64,000 nucleotides of DNA from REEB95 sp035934995 (GTDB lineage Bacteria > Pseudomonadota > Alphaproteobacteria > ATCC43930 > CGMCC-115725): NCBI GenBank assembly GCA_035934995.1, contig DASYXI010000020.1, positions 1-64,000 on the forward strand, given 5' to 3'. Positions 62,481 through 64,000 of the stretch are shown here, piece after piece. The notes under the pieces were generated by a model that was given only the letters and a program-made list of their open reading frames with translations, searched no databases and was not told the DNA's origin. Within the stretch, counting starts at the first letter, position 1, and every line of letters begins with the position of its first letter. A program made the translations under genes and the position numbers.

Positions 62481-64000
62481 TCACATATTGGGGTAATTGG
62501 GACCGCCGCCTCCTTCCGGCACGGTCCAATCGATATTCTGCGTCGGATCTTTGATGTCACACGTCTTGCAATGGACGCAGTTGGCGGCGTTGATCTGGAG
62601 GTGCGGTGCGCCAGCCGGGTTCTTGACGATTTCATACACGCCGGCCGGGCAATAGCGCGTCTCGGGCGAATCATAGAGCGCGTAATTGATCGCAATCGCG
62701 TCCGCCGGCCGACGCAGCCGCAGGTGCGCCGGCTGATTTTCGTCGTGATGGACATTCGACAGATAAACCGACGACAGCCGGTCGAAACTGACTGCGCCAT
62801 CCGGCTTCGGATAAGCAATCGGCCGCGCCATGTCGGCGCGCTTCAACGCGAAATGATCCGCGGTCTGACGCAGCGTCCATGGCGCCTTGCCGCGCAGGAT
62901 GTAGGTGTCGAACGCGGCATGCGCGAGACCCGCCCACAAGCCCCAGCGAAACCCCGGCCGAATGTTGCGCACGGCGCGCAACTCGGCCCAGACCCACGAC
63001 GCCGCCAGTGCCTGTCGGAAATCAGCCGGCTCGCCGGCGAGTTGGCGAGCCACGGTTTCGGCCGCGACCATGCCGGATTTCATCGCCGTGTGACTGCCCT
63101 TGATTTTCGGCACGTTGAGGAAGCCGGCGGCGCACCCGATCAGATGTCCACCGGGAAAGCTGAGCGCCGGGATCGACTGGAATCCGCCTTCGTTGAGCGC
63201 GCGGGCGCCGTAGGCAATGCGGCGACCGCCGGCCAAGGTCGGTCGGATCGCCGGATGCGTCTTGAAGCGCTGAAATTCTTCGAAGGGATCGAGGTACGGG
63301 TTGGCATAGTCGAGCCCGATCACGAAGCCGACCGCGACCTGATTGTTCTCGAGGTGATAGAGGAACGAGCCGCCATAAGTGCGCGCGTCGAGCGGCCAGC
63401 CGATCGTATGGACGACGCGGCCGGGGTGATGATGGTCGGCAGCGACTTCCCACAGCTCTTTGATGCCGATGCCGTAGCTTTGCGGATCGCAACCGGCCCG
63501 GAGGCCGAACCGCGACTCAAGCGACTTGGCCAGCGAGCCGCGGCAGCCTTCGGCGAACAAGGTGAACTTGGCGTGGAGCTCGACGCCGGGCTGAAAGGCA
63601 GCGGTTGCTTGGCCGTCCTTGCCGATGCCCATCGCGCCAGTGGCGACGCCGGCGACGCGGCCGTCCGCGGCATACATCACTTCGGCACCGGCGAATCCGG
63701 CATAGATCTCGACGCCGGCGGCTTCCGCGTCCTTGGCCAGCCAGCGGCAGAGATTGCCGAGGCTGATGATGTAGTTGCCGTGGTTGCGCATGGACGGTGG
63801 CGTCGGCAGACGCCAGGCGCGCTGTCGGGTCAGAAATACGAACCGGTCGTCGGTCGCCGGCGTCAGGAGCGGCGCGCCGCGTCGGCGCCAGTCCGGCAGC
63901 AGCTCGTCGAGCGCGCGCGGCTCGAACACCGCGCCGGACAAGATATGGGCGCCGACCTCCGAGCCTTTCTCGATGATGCAGACGGACGTCGCCGGTCGCA
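62481..64000 (-). CDS. Electron-transfer flavoprotein:ubiquinone oxidoreductase, partial (5' end beyond window)
   Basis: ETF-QO passes electrons from fatty-acid and amino-acid dehydrogenases via ETF to ubiquinone. The visible 506 residues begin after the FAD dinucleotide loop (SVCIIEKGSEVGAHILSGA) and run to the stop. MRNHGNYIISLGNLCRWLA and GAMGIGKDG are family motifs; GCAAGFLNVPKIKGSHTAMKSGM binds FAD and the membrane surface. The C-terminal 4Fe-4S domain shows NCVHCKTCDIKDPTQNIDW and ends in GGGGPNYPNM. The true start lies beyond 64000. Confidence 0.96.
   Translation of the reverse strand, partial: RPATSVCIIEKGSEVGAHILSGAVFEPRALDELLPDWRRRGAPLLTPATDDRFVFLTRQRAWRLPTPPSMRNHGNYIISLGNLCRWLAKDAEAAGVEIYAGFAGAEVMYAADGRVAGVATGAMGIGKDGQATAAFQPGVELHAKFTLFAEGCRGSLAKSLESRFGLRAGCDPQSYGIGIKELWEVAADHHHPGRVVHTIGWPLDARTYGGSFLYHLENNQVAVGFVIGLDYANPYLDPFEEFQRFKTHPAIRPTLAGGRRIAYGARALNEGGFQSIPALSFPGGHLIGCAAGFLNVPKIKGSHTAMKSGMVAAETVARQLAGEPADFRQALAASWVWAELRAVRNIRPGFRWGLWAGLAHAAFDTYILRGKAPWTLRQTADHFALKRADMARPIAYPKPDGAVSFDRLSSVYLSNVHHDENQPAHLRLRRPADAIAINYALYDSPETRYCPAGVYEIVKNPAGAPHLQINAANCVHCKTCDIKDPTQNIDWTVPEGGGGPNYPNM

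Overview
The window looks like the chromosome of a high-GC alphaproteobacterium, probably of the Rhodospirillales or a neighbouring order. Supporting evidence is the tol-pal/ruv/yebC order running into tilS-ftsH-glmM, the zapA-6S RNA-5-FCL order, serC-serA-hisZ-purA, argD-argF-hslO, a CtrA-like TTAACCAT motif, and uniformly GC-rich codon use. No insertion sequence, prophage, CRISPR array or rRNA operon is visible. Nearly all of it is core metabolism and cell-envelope housekeeping. The only AT-richer, accessory-looking patch is about 39,960-41,500.

Layout. 1-5k: the start of sdhC (running off the left edge), a CitE-like lyase, asd, panB, a small lipoprotein and a pirin. 4.7-9.5k: a minus-strand operon for a GldA/F/G-like ABC system with DUF4340 and DUF1289 proteins. 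9.7-16k: a DUF169 protein, a glycosyltransferase-like orphan, a LysE exporter, a large MscS channel, recX and an ABC-2 permease. 16-19.2k: an arginine operon argD-argF-hslO preceded by a promoter and a short leader ORF ending in three Arg codons, a candidate attenuator. 19.3-26.5k: folE, apaG, a fluoride riboswitch with crcB and DUF190, a Tat-exported phosphoesterase, a secreted acetolactate decarboxylase, tRNA-Ala(CGC), yggT and folD. 26.6-33.9k: argG, then a cysE-iscR-desulfurase-iscS-iscA-(degenerate hscA)-fdx-mnmA operon. It has no iscU or hscB and is driven by a promoter overlapping an IscR-like site. 34-40k: a hydrolase and the purA/hisZ/serA/serC block. 40-41.5k: small AT-richer genes, including an unrecognised protein with a palindromic operator-like site. 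41.5-58.2k: one long minus-strand housekeeping series: thiD, glmM, ftsH, tilS, cpoB, pal, tolBARQ, ybgC, ruvBAC, yebC, a TIGR00282 phosphodiesterase, 5-FCL, 6S RNA and zapA. 58.3-59.8k: a frameshifted Sel1/PodJ-like pseudogene. 59.8-64k: ispE, a TPR protein and ETF-ubiquinone oxidoreductase (running off the right edge).

Functional themes are amino-acid biosynthesis (Arg, Ser, Cys, aspartate family), folate/one-carbon metabolism, Fe-S and sulfur trafficking to tRNA thiolation, and envelope and division machinery. The points most worth checking are the arginine leader, the reduced isc operon with an Hsp70 remnant, the operator-controlled unknown protein near 41.4k, the serC leader and the decayed Sel1 gene. 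All assignments are by eye from translated motifs, gene order and base pairing. No database search was run.
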